Shown here one piece after another: positions 25,746 to 35,166 of a stretch of DNA of 64,000 nucleotides. The first letter of the stretch is position 1; each line of letters begins with the position of its first letter. Source of the DNA: Nonomuraea sp. NEAU-A123 (GTDB lineage Bacteria > Actinomycetota > Actinomycetes > Streptosporangiales > Streptosporangiaceae); assembly GCF_018603905.1 (NCBI RefSeq), contig NZ_JAHFZZ010000008.1:434001-498000 (forward strand), written 5' to 3'. The notes beneath the pieces are model-generated. The model had not been told where the DNA came from and did not search any database. It saw nothing but the letters and a program-made list of their open reading frames with translations. A program made the position numbers and the translations under genes.

Positions 25746-26128
25746 CGCATCACCGCCCCGCGGGATCCCCCAGGTGAGCACAGCACCCAGCAGCGCACGG
25801 CTCGCGCCGCGCCCACTGAGTCGGCTCCGGGTCCGGACGACATGGGGGGTCTCCTGCTCTCATCCGCTATGGCTGTGCGGTGACCGTATCGTCGGACTCA
25901 TGATCCGGCGATTTCAGTTCAGTTACGTTATTTCACAGGTGGGCTTGCTGTACAGGGTTATTCGGAAGAAAGCCCACTCATCCCAACCGCCACTCAGCCC
26001 CATCGATCCCCTGTGGCCCCCGCACACGATCTCGCTCACAGCAGCGATCATCCGAAACCCGCGCCATTAGTGTCGTAAGACTCGGCTTATCCTAGCAATC
26101 CCAGCGTTCAGGGACCACTGCCGCCTTT
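25746..26128. other. Gap upstream of hutI, downstream of hflX
   Basis: Some 380 bases, unusually AT-rich around 25900-26000 (TTTCAGTTCAGTTACG, TTATTCGGAAG). It probably contains the hutI promoter on the minus strand. Small open frames exist on both strands but none has a Shine-Dalgarno or recognisable product. No RNA gene recognised. Confidence 0.35.
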
Positions 26129-26162
26129 GGGCAGCTCTGCAGGGATTTTGGCGGAGCTGCCC
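26129..26162 (-). terminator. Stem-loop downstream of hflX
   Basis: GGGCAGCTC (26129-26137) and GAGCTGCCC (26154-26162) pair perfectly over nine bases around a 16-base loop, ten bases past the hflX stop. There is no long T-tract, as is common in high-GC genomes. Likely a terminator. Confidence 0.6.
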
Positions 26163-26172
26163 GCTACGATCG

Positions 26173-27594
26173 CTAAGAGACGCGTTCGACCGGCTTGCCG
26201 GCCCGCTCCAGCTCCTGGAACAGGCTCGGGAGCACGCGTGCGTGCAGGATCGTGCCGTCCGCCACGTGGTCCACCGAGAGCACTTCGCCCTCCTTGTGGG
26301 CCCGCGAGATCAGGTCGCTCCTGTCGTACGGCACCAGCAGCACGAACTCGTGGTCGAGCCTGGGCAGCTCGCGTTCGATGAGCGCCATCAGGTCGGCTAT
26401 GCCGGCACCGGTGCGCGCCGATACCACGATGCTGTCGCGCTCGCGCCTGGCGATGCGGTCCAGCACTTCCTGGTCGGCCGCGTCGGCCTTGTTGATCACC
26501 ACGATCTCGGGAACGTCGGAGGCGCCCTCGATGTCGGCGAAGACCTCGCGTACGGCGGCGAGCTGACCTTCCGGGTCAGGGTGGGCTCCGTCGACCACGT
26601 GCAGGATCAGGTCGGCGTCGGCGACCTCCTCCAGCGTGGAGCGGAACGCCTCGATGAGCTGGTGCGGCAGGTGGCGGACGAAGCCGACGGTGTCGGCGAT
26701 CGTGAACAGCCTGCCGTCAGGCGTGTGCGCCCGGCGTACGGTCGGGTCGAGGGTGGCGAACAGGGCGTCCTCCACCAGCACTCCCGCACCGGTGATGCGG
26801 TTGAGCAGGGAGGACTTGCCGGCGTTGGTGTAACCCGCGATCGCCACGGCCGGGACCTCGCGCCGGGAGCGCCGGTGGCGCATCGTGTCGCGCGAGGTGG
26901 ACATGCCGCTGATCTGGCGCCGCAGCTTGGCCATGCGCTCGCGGATGCGGCGCCGGTCCAGCTCGATCTTGGTCTCACCGGGGCCGCGGCCGCCGATGCC
27001 GACGCCGCCCGCGGCGCGTCCGCCTACCTGCCTGGACAGGTTGCCACCCCAGCCACGCAGGCGGGGCAGCAGGTATTGGAGCTGGGCCAGCTCGACCTGA
27101 GCCTTGCCCTCACGGCTCTTGGCGTGCTGCGCGAAGATGTCGAGGATCAGCGCGGTGCGGTCGATGACCTTCACCTTGACCGTCTCCTCCAACTGGCGGA
27201 GCTGGCCGGGGGCCAGCTCGCCGTCGCAGATCACGGTGTCGGCGCCGGTCGAGTCGACCACGTCGCGGAGTTCGAGCGCCTTGCCCGAGCCGATGTACGT
27301 CGCCGGGTCGGGTTTCTGGCGGCGCTGGATGAGGCCCTCGAGGACCTCGGAGCCGGCCGTCTCGGCCAGGAGCTTGAGCTCCAGCAGGGAGTTTTCGGCG
27401 TCTTCGGCCGTGCCTGAGGTCCAGACGCCGACCAGGACGACCCGCTCAAGCCGCAGCTGGCGGTATTCGACCTCGGAGACGTCTTGGAGTTCGGTAGAGA
27501 GGCCCGCCACGCGGCGTAGCGCCTGGCGCTCCTCGAGGTCCATCTCGCCGGTCTCGAACTCGTCGCGCGCGGAGTATTCGTGCATTCGTGTCAT
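26173..27594 (-). CDS. hflX: GTPase HflX
   Basis: A 473-residue ribosome-associated GTPase that splits stalled 70S ribosomes. The N-terminal HflX domain contains RRQKPDPATYIGSGKALEL and the hallmark GGRGPGETKIELDRRRI; the G domain has GYTNAGKSSLLNRI (G1), ADTVGFVRHLPH (G3) and VINKAD (G4). ATG 27594 is used; 27585 and 27618 are also possible and no strong Shine-Dalgarno decides. In Mycobacterium hflX lies next to dapF and miaA; here 15 kb separate them. Confidence 0.92.
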   Translation of the reverse strand: MTRMHEYSARDEFETGEMDLEERQALRRVAGLSTELQDVSEVEYRQLRLERVVLVGVWTSGTAEDAENSLLELKLLAETAGSEVLEGLIQRRQKPDPATYIGSGKALELRDVVDSTGADTVICDGELAPGQLRQLEETVKVKVIDRTALILDIFAQHAKSREGKAQVELAQLQYLLPRLRGWGGNLSRQVGGRAAGGVGIGGRGPGETKIELDRRRIRERMAKLRRQISGMSTSRDTMRHRRSRREVPAVAIAGYTNAGKSSLLNRITGAGVLVEDALFATLDPTVRRAHTPDGRLFTIADTVGFVRHLPHQLIEAFRSTLEEVADADLILHVVDGAHPDPEGQLAAVREVFADIEGASDVPEIVVINKADAADQEVLDRIARRERDSIVVSARTGAGIADLMALIERELPRLDHEFVLLVPYDRSDLISRAHKEGEVLSVDHVADGTILHARVLPSLFQELERAGKPVERVS

Positions 27595-27668
27595 CTCTAA
27601 TAGGCAACGTCTGAACACCGGAGTGTCTTCCCCGATGGTGACATGACATCCCTCGCGCCATCACCTGG

Positions 27669-28358
27669 TTATCCCGGCAACACGCTGGCGTCTCCCGAGC
27701 CCGTGGTCAGCGACACCTTGTGCGGGGAGGACGGGTCCTTCTTGACCGAAACCGTCGCCTCGCCCGATCCGACCTCGGTCTTCACATCATAAGCACCGTC
27801 CGGAACGTGCAGGATGGCCTCGCCGGAGCCGCTCTCCAGCTCGACGCTGTCGGGCACGACGGCGAACTTCACCTCGACGTCGCCGGAGCCGGCCTCAGCG
27901 AAGATCTTCTTGCCCCCGAGGCCGGTGGCGTCCACGTCGCCCGAGCCGGCGGACGCCTCGATCTGCCCGGTCAGCTGCCTCATCGTGATGTTGCCCGAGC
28001 CCGCGTCGGCGCCGATCTGGAGACCCTTGGGGACCTCGATCTTGTAGTCGACGCTGCAACTGCCCCGGTCCTTGGCGCAGTCGTAGTACACGGAGAGCGT
28101 GTCGCCGTCGACCTTGTGCTGGGCCTTCGGCTTCTCGTTGCGCCACTGGAGGGTCTCGGTGACCCGCACGGCCGCCCCGTCGTACTCCGTGATCACAGTG
28201 TCGCCGGACTCATTCCTGACGTGCAGCTTGGCCACCTTGTCCGTGACCTGGTACGTGACGGTGTCCTGGTTGGTCGGGCCGGCCAGGCTCTTGAGCCCGC
28301 AGCCCGTCAGCAGCAGCGCCGAGGCGAGGAGGCCACCCGCGATCACGATTGTCTTCAT
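27669..28358 (-). CDS. Lipoprotein with repetitive beta-helix-like (DUF4097-type) domain
   Basis: A 229-residue protein with a lipobox (LLASALLLTGC) for export and lipidation at Cys20. The rest is a ladder of GSGD/GSGE-centred turns (GADAGSGNITMRQLTG, ASAGSGDVDATGLGG, AEAGSGDVEVKF), typical of adhesin-like beta-helical DUF4097/DUF2807 domains. The likely location is the outer face of the membrane. No enzymatic residues stand out. A G-rich leader with four G-runs lies at about 28395-28435. Confidence 0.75.
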   Translation of the reverse strand: MKTIVIAGGLLASALLLTGCGLKSLAGPTNQDTVTYQVTDKVAKLHVRNESGDTVITEYDGAAVRVTETLQWRNEKPKAQHKVDGDTLSVYYDCAKDRGSCSVDYKIEVPKGLQIGADAGSGNITMRQLTGQIEASAGSGDVDATGLGGKKIFAEAGSGDVEVKFAVVPDSVELESGSGEAILHVPDGAYDVKTEVGSGEATVSVKKDPSSPHKVSLTTGSGDASVLPG

Positions 28359-28468
28359 GCCGCAAATCCTCGCGTGCGCAGGCCTTGGCGCACATCGGGG
28401 TTTCCCCCCGAACCCCTCCCAGGGGAACCCCCACCTTTGACCCGGGACCACCCATGAAGTAGCTTCGC

Positions 28469-28504
28469 TTCCATAATCCAGAACTGATTTTCCACATCAT
28501 GGAA
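28469..28504. promoter_or_regulatory. Candidate operator of aceB (TTCCA half-sites)
   Basis: TTCCACATCATGGAA (28490-28504) is a perfect palindrome with a five-base centre, ending ten bases before the malate synthase ATG. A further TTCCA lies 21 bases upstream (28469). IclR-type regulators of glyoxylate and allantoin genes bind TTCC/GGAA palindromes, so an IclR repressor is a reasonable candidate. Confidence 0.45.
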
Positions 28505-28514
28505 GAAGGGGCTC

Positions 28515-30092
28515 ATGGAGATCACCGGCCCGATGCTCGACCGGTTCGACGAGGTCCTCACCCCGGAGGCGCTCGCCTTCGTGGAGACCCTCCAGCGGGA
28601 GTACGACGCGACGCGCCAGGAGCTGCTGGAAGCCCGGCAGGTACGGCAGGCGGAGCTGTCGGCGGGCGGCCGGCTCGACTTCCTGCCGGAGACCAAGGCG
28701 ATCAGGGAGGGCGACTGGAGCGTCGCTCCCCCGGCTCCGGGCCTCGAGGACCGCCGCGTCGAGATCACCGGCCCGGTCGACCGCAAGATGACGATCAACG
28801 CGCTCAACTCCGGCGCCAAGGTCTGGCTCGCCGACTTCGAGGACGCCAACTCTCCACTGTGGGAGAACTGCGTCAGCGGTCATCTCAACCTGCGCGCCGC
28901 GCTCGACCGGACGATCGACTTCGAGACCGGCGGCAAGTCCTACGCGCTCAAGCCCGACGCCGAGCTGGCCACGATCGTGGTCCGGCCGCGCGGCTGGCAC
29001 CTCGACGAGAAGCACGCCCTGGTCGACGGGCGGCCGGTGTCGGCCTCGCTGTTCGACTTCGCGCTCTACTTCTTCCACTGCGCCCAGCGGCAACTGGACA
29101 AGGGCCGCGGCCCCTACTTCTACCTGCCGAAGATGGAGTCGCACCTGGAGGCGCGGCTCTGGAACGAGGTGTTCGTCCGCGCGCAGGACCTGCTGGGCAT
29201 CCCGCAGGGGACGATCAGGGCGACGGTGCTGATCGAGACGTACCCGGCGGCGTTCGAGATGGAGGAGATCCTCTACGAGCTGCGCGAGCACTCGGCGGGG
29301 CTCAACGCGGGCCGCTGGGACTACCTGTTCAGCGTGATCAAGAAGTTCCGCACCAGGGGCCGGGAGTTCCTGCTGCCCGAGCGCAACGCGGTCACGATGA
29401 CCGCGCCGTTCATGCGCGCCTACACCGAGCTGCTGGTGCGCACCTGCCACAAGCGCGGCGCGCACGCGATCGGGGGGATGGCGGCGTTCATCCCCTCGCG
29501 GCGCGATCCTGAGGTGAACGCCACGGCGCTGGAGAAGGTGCGCGCCGACAAGACGCGCGAGTCGGGCGACGGCTTCGACGGCTCCTGGGTGGCGCATCCC
29601 GACCTGGTGCCGATCTGCCGCGAGGTGTTCGACGGCGTGCTGGGTTCGCGGCCCAACCAGCTCGACAGGACGCGCGAGGAGGTCTCGGTCTCGGCCGCCG
29701 ACCTGCTGGCGGTCTCCGAGACGCCGGGCGTGATCACCGAGGCCGGGCTGCGCGGCAATGTAGACGTGGCGCTGCGCTACCTGGCCGCCTGGATGGGCGG
29801 GCTCGGGGCGGTGGCGATCCACAACCTCATGGAGGACGCGGCCACAGCGGAGATCTCCCGCTCGCAGATCTGGCAGTGGATCCACAACGACATCACGCTG
29901 TCCGACACGGGCGCGACGGTGACGAAGGAGCTGGTCGAGCAGATCATCTCGGAGGAGCTCGCGAAGATCGCGGCCGAGCCCGGCTACGACGAGCGGCTGT
30001 ACGAGCAGGCCACGGCGCTGTTCAAGGAGGTCGCGCTGGACGACGACTTCGCCGAGTTCCTGACACTCCCCGCGTACGCCCGTATGCCGTAA
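28515..30092 (+). CDS. aceB: Malate synthase A
   Basis: It condenses glyoxylate with acetyl-CoA to malate. The protein has 525 residues, normal for isoform A. The family signature EHSAGLNAGRWDYLFS is intact, as are ERNAVTMTAPFMRAY and WLADFEDANSP. GAAGGGG upstream supports the ATG. The glycolate oxidase genes follow, so glycolate can be taken through glyoxylate to malate; no isocitrate lyase gene aceA is in the window. Confidence 0.95.
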   Translation: MEITGPMLDRFDEVLTPEALAFVETLQREYDATRQELLEARQVRQAELSAGGRLDFLPETKAIREGDWSVAPPAPGLEDRRVEITGPVDRKMTINALNSGAKVWLADFEDANSPLWENCVSGHLNLRAALDRTIDFETGGKSYALKPDAELATIVVRPRGWHLDEKHALVDGRPVSASLFDFALYFFHCAQRQLDKGRGPYFYLPKMESHLEARLWNEVFVRAQDLLGIPQGTIRATVLIETYPAAFEMEEILYELREHSAGLNAGRWDYLFSVIKKFRTRGREFLLPERNAVTMTAPFMRAYTELLVRTCHKRGAHAIGGMAAFIPSRRDPEVNATALEKVRADKTRESGDGFDGSWVAHPDLVPICREVFDGVLGSRPNQLDRTREEVSVSAADLLAVSETPGVITEAGLRGNVDVALRYLAAWMGGLGAVAIHNLMEDAATAEISRSQIWQWIHNDITLSDTGATVTKELVEQIISEELAKIAAEPGYDERLYEQATALFKEVALDDDFAEFLTLPAYARMP

Positions 30093-30104
30093 AGGATGAT
30101 GATA

Positions 30105-30174
30105 TTTCCGGTTATATCTGGTGCGTCAGCGCCGGATATAACCGGAAAGGTAGTGCGATCATCCAGATATGACC
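30105..30174. promoter_or_regulatory. Triple-site operator (and possible hairpin) upstream of glcD
   Basis: Two 17-base arms (30105-30121, 30132-30148) form an inverted repeat with one mismatch and a 10-base spacer. Their core GGTTATATCYGG recurs a third time on the minus strand at 30163-30174 (CCAGATATGACC). The AT-rich core stands out in this genome. Likely binding sites for the regulator of glcDEF, perhaps the IclR protein encoded downstream. The stem could also end aceB transcripts. Confidence 0.65.
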
Positions 30175-30216
30175 AAGGATGGCGTATAGAGGGCAGCCGA
30201 AAGAAGGGGGGGCGCC

Positions 30217-31668
30217 ATGGTCGGCAAGCCGCTCGACGAGCTGACGGCCGCGCTGCACGCGCTGCTGCCCGCCGACTCGGTGATCACTGACCCGGTACGC
30301 CTGCGCACCTACGAGTGCGACGGCCTGACCTACCACCGGGCCACGCCGGGCGTGGTCGTGTTGCCGGAGACCGCCGAGCAGATCTCCGGGGTGGTCCGCG
30401 CCTGCAACGACTTCGGGGTGCCGTTCGTGGCCCGCGGCTCCGGCACCGGGCTGTCGGGCGGGGCGCTCCCCCGCGAGGACGGCGTGCTGATCGTCACCTC
30501 CAAGATGCGCCGCGTCCTGGAGATCGACCTGCCCAACCACAGGGCCGTCGTCGAGCCGGGCGTCACGAACCTGGCGATCACCGAGGCCGTCCGCGACCAG
30601 GGCTACTACTACGCCCCCGACCCGTCCAGCCAGCAGATCTGCTCGATCGGCGGCAACGTGGCGGAGAACTCCGGCGGCGCCCACTGCCTCAAATACGGCT
30701 TCACGGTCAACCACATCGAAGCCTGCGAAATCGTCACCCCCGACGGCGACCTGGTCACGCTCGACCGCATGGACCCCGGCTACGACCTGCTCGGCGCGTT
30801 CATCGGCTCCGAGGGCACGCTGGGCATCGCGACCAAGATCACGGTACGGCTGAGCCGTACCCCCGAGTCCGTCATCACCGTGCTGGCCGCCTACGAGAGC
30901 ATCGAGCAGGGCGGGCAGGCCGTGTCGGCGATCATCGGCGCGGGCATCGTGCCGGCCGCGATCGAGATGATGGACGCGCTGTCCATCGAGGCGGCCGAGG
31001 CGGCGGTGTCCTGCTCCTATCCCGAGGGCGCGGGCGCGGTGCTGATCGTCGAGCTCGACGGGCCGGTGCAGGAGGTCGTCCGGCAGTTCGAGCGGCTTCA
31101 GGAGATCTGCTCGGGGGCGTTCGAGCTGCGGGTGGCCGACGACCCGGCCGAGCGGGCGGCGATCTGGCGGGGCCGCAAGTCGGCGTTCGCGGCCGTCGGC
31201 CGGATCAGCCCGGCCTACATCGTGCAGGACGGCGTGGTGCCCCGCACCTCGCTGCCCAAGGTGCTGGCCGCCATCGACCGGCTGTCGCAGGAGTACGGGA
31301 TCAGGGTGGCCAACGTCTTCCACGCGGGCGACGGCAACCTGCATCCGCTGGTGCTGTTCGACGACGCGGAGCCGGGGGCGGGCGAGCGGGCCGAGGCGGT
31401 CTCCGGCGCGATCCTCGACCTGTGCATCGAGCACGGCGGGTCGATCACCGGGGAGCACGGGGTGGGCGCGGACAAGGCGAAGTACATGCCGAAGATGTTC
31501 TCGGCGGACGATCTCGACACCATGCAGCTCGTCCGCTGCGCCTTCGACCCGAAGAACCTGTCGAACCCGGGCAAGATCTTCCCCACGCCGCGGCTGTGCG
31601 GGGAGGTGCCCGGGGTGCGCAAGGGCGTCCATCCGCTGGTCGCCTCGGGGCAGGCGGAGCAGTTCTGA
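30217..31668 (+). CDS. glcD: Glycolate oxidase subunit GlcD (FAD-linked oxidase)
   Basis: A 483-residue flavoprotein that oxidises glycolate (or D-lactate/2-hydroxyacids) to glyoxylate. FAD-binding motifs GSGTGLSGGALP and GGNVAENSGGAHCLKYG, plus the C-terminal VFHAGDGNLHPL and GGSITGEHGVG, are diagnostic of the GlcD/DLD family. AAGGGGGG precedes the ATG. The stop overlaps the glcE start by one base, and glcF follows, making the full GlcDEF complex. Confidence 0.93.
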   Translation: MVGKPLDELTAALHALLPADSVITDPVRLRTYECDGLTYHRATPGVVVLPETAEQISGVVRACNDFGVPFVARGSGTGLSGGALPREDGVLIVTSKMRRVLEIDLPNHRAVVEPGVTNLAITEAVRDQGYYYAPDPSSQQICSIGGNVAENSGGAHCLKYGFTVNHIEACEIVTPDGDLVTLDRMDPGYDLLGAFIGSEGTLGIATKITVRLSRTPESVITVLAAYESIEQGGQAVSAIIGAGIVPAAIEMMDALSIEAAEAAVSCSYPEGAGAVLIVELDGPVQEVVRQFERLQEICSGAFELRVADDPAERAAIWRGRKSAFAAVGRISPAYIVQDGVVPRTSLPKVLAAIDRLSQEYGIRVANVFHAGDGNLHPLVLFDDAEPGAGERAEAVSGAILDLCIEHGGSITGEHGVGADKAKYMPKMFSADDLDTMQLVRCAFDPKNLSNPGKIFPTPRLCGEVPGVRKGVHPLVASGQAEQF

Positions 31669-32873
31669 TGGAAGGGCTGGAGAAAACCGGTGTGACGGTC
31701 AGGGAGGCCGGGCCGGACGACGCCGTGGGCGGGGTGCGCCCGAGCGTGGTGGCGCTGCCCGAGTCGGTCGAGGAGATCTCGGCCGTGCTGCGGGCCTGCG
31801 CCGAGCACGACCTGGCGGTCGTGCCCGCGGGCGGCGGCACCAAGCTGCACTGGGGGCCGCCGCCCGAACGGTGTGACGTGCTGCTCGACCTGTGCTGCCT
31901 GAACGAGGTCATCGAGCACGCCGCGGGCGACCTCGTGGTGAAGGCCCAGGCCGGGCTGACGATGGACGCGCTGGCGGACGCGCTCGCCGCGCAGGGCCAG
32001 GAGCTGGCGCTGGACGTGCCGTTCGCCGAGGGCGCGACGGTCGGCGGCACGCTGGCCGCCGCGACGGCCGGGCCGCGTGCCTTCCGCTACGGTACGGCTC
32101 GCGACCTGCTCATCGGCATCACCGTCGTACTGCCGGACGGGACCGTGGCCAAGTCGGGCGGCCGGGTGGTCAAGAACGTCGCGGGCTACGACCTGGGCAA
32201 GCTGTTCACCGGCTCGTACGGCACGCTGGGCGTCATCGCCGAGGCCACGTTCCGGCTGCACCCGTTGCCCGCCGACCGGCGCTATGTCGTGGCCGGGTTC
32301 GCGTCGCACGAGCGCGTCCAGGAGGCGGCCGCGATGCTCGCCGCGTCACAGGCCGAGCCGAGCGCGGTCGAGCTCGACTGGCCCGGCGGGGACGCGCCGT
32401 TCACGCTGGCCGTGCTGGTCGAGGGCTCGGCCGCCGGGCAGCGGGCGGAGGCGCTGCGTGAGGCGATGGGCGCGGGCACCGTCACGGACGAGGCGCCGGC
32501 CTGGTGGGGGCTGATCACGGACGACGAGGTCCTGCTTGAGCTGCGGTTTCCGCCGGCGCGGGCGGGTGAGGTCTTGGAGGCGGTACGCGGCACCGGGTTC
32601 GCGCTGCGCGGCTCGCCTGTCGCGGGCCGGGTCCGGCTGGAGCTCGGGGCACAGCTCTCAGGCGCCATGACCGCCACCGGTTTCGCGGGTGTCGTGTCCG
32701 GTCTGCGGGAGCGCTTGGCGCCGCTGGGCGGCCGGGTGACCGTGCTGGCCGCGCCGGACGAGAGTGTGGACCGGTGGGGACCGGTGAGCGCGCTGCCGCT
32801 GATGCGGCGGGTCAAGGAACGGTTCGACCCGGGGCGCAGAATGTCTCCCGGCCGGTTCGTGGGAGGCATCTGA
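31668..32873 (+). CDS. glcE: Glycolate oxidase FAD-binding subunit GlcE
   Basis: A 401-residue FAD_binding_4 protein resembling the N-terminal half of GlcD: VVPAGGGTKLHWG, VPFAEGATVGGTLAAATAGP and SGGRVVKNVAGYDLGKLF are the GlcE hallmarks. The ATG overlaps the glcD stop (TGATG). The C-terminal MRRVKERFDPGRRMSPGRF matches the usual ending. Confidence 0.92.
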   Translation: MEGLEKTGVTVREAGPDDAVGGVRPSVVALPESVEEISAVLRACAEHDLAVVPAGGGTKLHWGPPPERCDVLLDLCCLNEVIEHAAGDLVVKAQAGLTMDALADALAAQGQELALDVPFAEGATVGGTLAAATAGPRAFRYGTARDLLIGITVVLPDGTVAKSGGRVVKNVAGYDLGKLFTGSYGTLGVIAEATFRLHPLPADRRYVVAGFASHERVQEAAAMLAASQAEPSAVELDWPGGDAPFTLAVLVEGSAAGQRAEALREAMGAGTVTDEAPAWWGLITDDEVLLELRFPPARAGEVLEAVRGTGFALRGSPVAGRVRLELGAQLSGAMTATGFAGVVSGLRERLAPLGGRVTVLAAPDESVDRWGPVSALPLMRRVKERFDPGRRMSPGRFVGGI

Positions 32874-32875
32874 AG

Positions 32876-34078
32876 ATGGACCCTGAGCTGATCAACGACT
32901 GTGTGCACTGCGGGTTCTGCCTGCCGACCTGCCCGACGTACGTGCTGTGGGGCGAGGAGATGGACTCGCCGCGCGGCCGGATCCACCTGATGAAGCAGCA
33001 CGTCGAGGGCACCCCGGTGACGCCGGAGATGGCCGGACATTTCGACGCCTGCCTCGGCTGCATGGCGTGCGTCACCGCCTGCCCGTCGGGCGTCCAGTAC
33101 GACCAGCTCATCGAGCAGACGCGGGCCGAGGTCGAACGGGTCCATGTGCGCGACCCGCGCGAGCGGGCGGTCAGGGAGATCGTGTTCAGCCTGTTCCCCT
33201 ACCCGCGCAGGCTGCGGCTGCTGCGCCCCGGGATGTGGCTGGCCGAGCGGATGGCGCCGTTCCTGGAGCGGGTGCATCCCAGTCTCGGGGCGATGGCCGG
33301 GCTGGCGCCCAGGGTCGGGCGCAGGCAGCGGCTGCCGCGGCTGGTCCGGGCCAGGGGGCCGCGCCGGGCCGTGGTCGGCATGCTCACCGGGTGCGTGCAG
33401 GGCGAGTTCTTCCCGCAGGTCAACGCGGCCACCGCGCGGGTGCTCGCGCTGGAGGGCTGCGACGTGGTCATCCCGCCAGGACAGGGCTGCTGTGGGGCGC
33501 TGAGCGTGCACTCGGGGCGTGAGGAGCAGGCCAGGAGACTCGCGCGGCGCACGATCAGGACGTTCACCCGGGCCGGCGTGGACACGGTCGTGGTCAACGC
33601 GGCCGGGTGCGGGTCGTCGATGAAGGAGTACGGCCGGCTGCTGGGCAGGGAGCCGGGGTTCCGGGTGCTGGACCTGTCCGAATACCTCGCCGAGCTGGGA
33701 CCGGTGGCGGACCGGCATCCGCTGCCCGTCACGGTGGCCTATCACGACGCCTGCCACCTGGCCCACGCGCAGGGGATCCGGGCCCAGCCGCGCGAGCTGC
33801 TGAAGGCGATCCCGGGGCTGGACCTGCGCGAGGTGCCGGAGTCGGCCATCTGCTGCGGCTCGGCGGGCACGTACAACATCTTCCAGCCCGAGGCGGCCCG
33901 CGACCTGGGCGACAGGAAGGCCAAGTCGGTGGCCTCGACGGGCGCGGAGCTGCTGGTGTCGGCCAATCCGGGCTGCACGATGCAGATAGCCGCCGCGATG
34001 CGGCGGGGTGGCGCGGAGATCAGGGTGGCGCACACGGCCGAGGTGCTGGACGCGTCGCTGCGCGGGGTGTCCCTTTGA
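32876..34078 (+). CDS. glcF: Glycolate oxidase iron-sulfur subunit GlcF
   Basis: A 400-residue protein with two ferredoxin-type clusters (CVHCGFCLPTCP and CLGCMACVTACP) and two CCG domains (QGCCGALSVHSG, ICCGSAGTYNIFQ). It carries electrons from the flavoprotein subunits to the membrane quinone pool. It starts two bases after the glcE stop. The CCG domains and both clusters are complete, so the complex should be active. Confidence 0.93.
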   Translation: MDPELINDCVHCGFCLPTCPTYVLWGEEMDSPRGRIHLMKQHVEGTPVTPEMAGHFDACLGCMACVTACPSGVQYDQLIEQTRAEVERVHVRDPRERAVREIVFSLFPYPRRLRLLRPGMWLAERMAPFLERVHPSLGAMAGLAPRVGRRQRLPRLVRARGPRRAVVGMLTGCVQGEFFPQVNAATARVLALEGCDVVIPPGQGCCGALSVHSGREEQARRLARRTIRTFTRAGVDTVVVNAAGCGSSMKEYGRLLGREPGFRVLDLSEYLAELGPVADRHPLPVTVAYHDACHLAHAQGIRAQPRELLKAIPGLDLREVPESAICCGSAGTYNIFQPEAARDLGDRKAKSVASTGAELLVSANPGCTMQIAAAMRRGGAEIRVAHTAEVLDASLRGVSL

Positions 34079-34097
34079 CCGGACGGGGGTTGGGCGG

Positions 34098-34850
34098 GTG
34101 AGCGTGCAGTCGGTCGAGCGGGCGCTCGACGTGCTGGAGGCGCTGGCCGAGCACGGTGGTGAGGCGGGGCTGTCGGAGATCGCGGCCAAGACCGGGCTGC
34201 CGTTCGGGACGATCCACCGGCTGTTGCAGACGCTTCTGGCCCGTGGCTACGTACGCCAGGAGTCGGATCGGCGCTACGCGCTGGGCGGCGGCCTGGTGCG
34301 GCTGGGTGGCATCGCCGAGAGCATGGTCGGCGTGTGGGCGCGACCGTACCTGTCGAAGCTGGTGTCGCTGTCGGGAGAGACGGCGAACCTGGCGGTGCTG
34401 GAGGGCGACTTCATCGTCTATGTAGCGCAGGTGCCCTCGCCGCGCAGGCTGCGGATGTTCGCGGAGGTCGGCAGGCGGGTGCTGCCGCACAGCACGGCCG
34501 TGGGCAAGGTGCTGCTGGCGGGGCGGCCGGCCGATGAGGCGGTCGCGGTGTTCGTACGGACCGGCATGCCGCGCCGCACCCCGAACACGATCACCGACAC
34601 CGAGGGCATGCTCACCGAGCTCGGCCGGGTCAGAGACCGGGGTTATGCGATGGACCTGGGCGAGGAGGAGCTCGGCGTGCACTGCCTGGCCGTGCCCGTG
34701 CACGACGGGAACCGGGTGGTGGCGGCCATGTCGGTGTCGGGCCCGGCGGAGCGGATCGACGCCCTCGACCGCGACGAGCTGGCCGCGGCCATGCGGAAGC
34801 TCGCCTTCGACTTCGGTGCCGAGCTCAGCCCGGTGGCCGGCGCAGGCTGA
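34098..34850 (+). CDS. IclR-family transcriptional regulator
   Basis: A 250-residue regulator. The winged HTH (SVERALDVLEALAEHG, LSEIAAKTGLPFGTIHRLLQ) and the effector domain (GRRVLPHSTAVGKVLLAG, RGYAMDLGEEELGVHCLAVP) are typical. The GTG is 19 bases past glcF, so it belongs to the glc operon. It is the obvious candidate to control glcDEF and perhaps aceB, with glyoxylate or glycolate as possible ligand (inference). Confidence 0.92.
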   Translation: MSVQSVERALDVLEALAEHGGEAGLSEIAAKTGLPFGTIHRLLQTLLARGYVRQESDRRYALGGGLVRLGGIAESMVGVWARPYLSKLVSLSGETANLAVLEGDFIVYVAQVPSPRRLRMFAEVGRRVLPHSTAVGKVLLAGRPADEAVAVFVRTGMPRRTPNTITDTEGMLTELGRVRDRGYAMDLGEEELGVHCLAVPVHDGNRVVAAMSVSGPAERIDALDRDELAAAMRKLAFDFGAELSPVAGAG

Positions 34851-34891
34851 AGAAGCCGCCACTGCCCGCATCGGCGATTACCGTTGACCGC

Positions 34892-35104
34892 ATGTGTAGA
34901 AGCATCAAGACCCTGCGCCCGCCGTACACCGAGGACGTGACGGAAGACGACGTACGGGCGGCGGCGCTGCAGTACGTACGCAAGATCTCCGGCTTCCGCG
35001 CGCCCGCCGCGCACAACGCCGAGGCGTTCGACCGGGCGGTCGAGACGATCACCCGGGCGTCGGAGGAGTTGCTGGCTGCGCTACAGGTGCGCGGAGGGCG
35101 TTGA
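34892..35104 (+). CDS. DUF2277 small protein
   Basis: A 70-residue protein starting MCRSIKTLRPPYTEDVTEDD, the conserved opening of the DUF2277 family, with YVRKISGFRAP and AEAFDRAVETIT also matching. It is soluble, rich in charged helices, and its biochemical function is not known. It stands alone between the glc operon and a metalloprotease-like gene. Confidence 0.85.
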   Translation: MCRSIKTLRPPYTEDVTEDDVRAAALQYVRKISGFRAPAAHNAEAFDRAVETITRASEELLAALQVRGGR

Positions 35105-35166
35105 CACGATCCCCCGGTGGGAGAAGTGTCCCCGGTGTAACCGCATCGATCGCCAGGGGGCATCCC

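Noticed and set aside
34098..34850. Separate monocistronic iclR
   Set aside because: Only 19 bases separate it from glcF and no promoter is visible, so membership in the glc operon is more likely.
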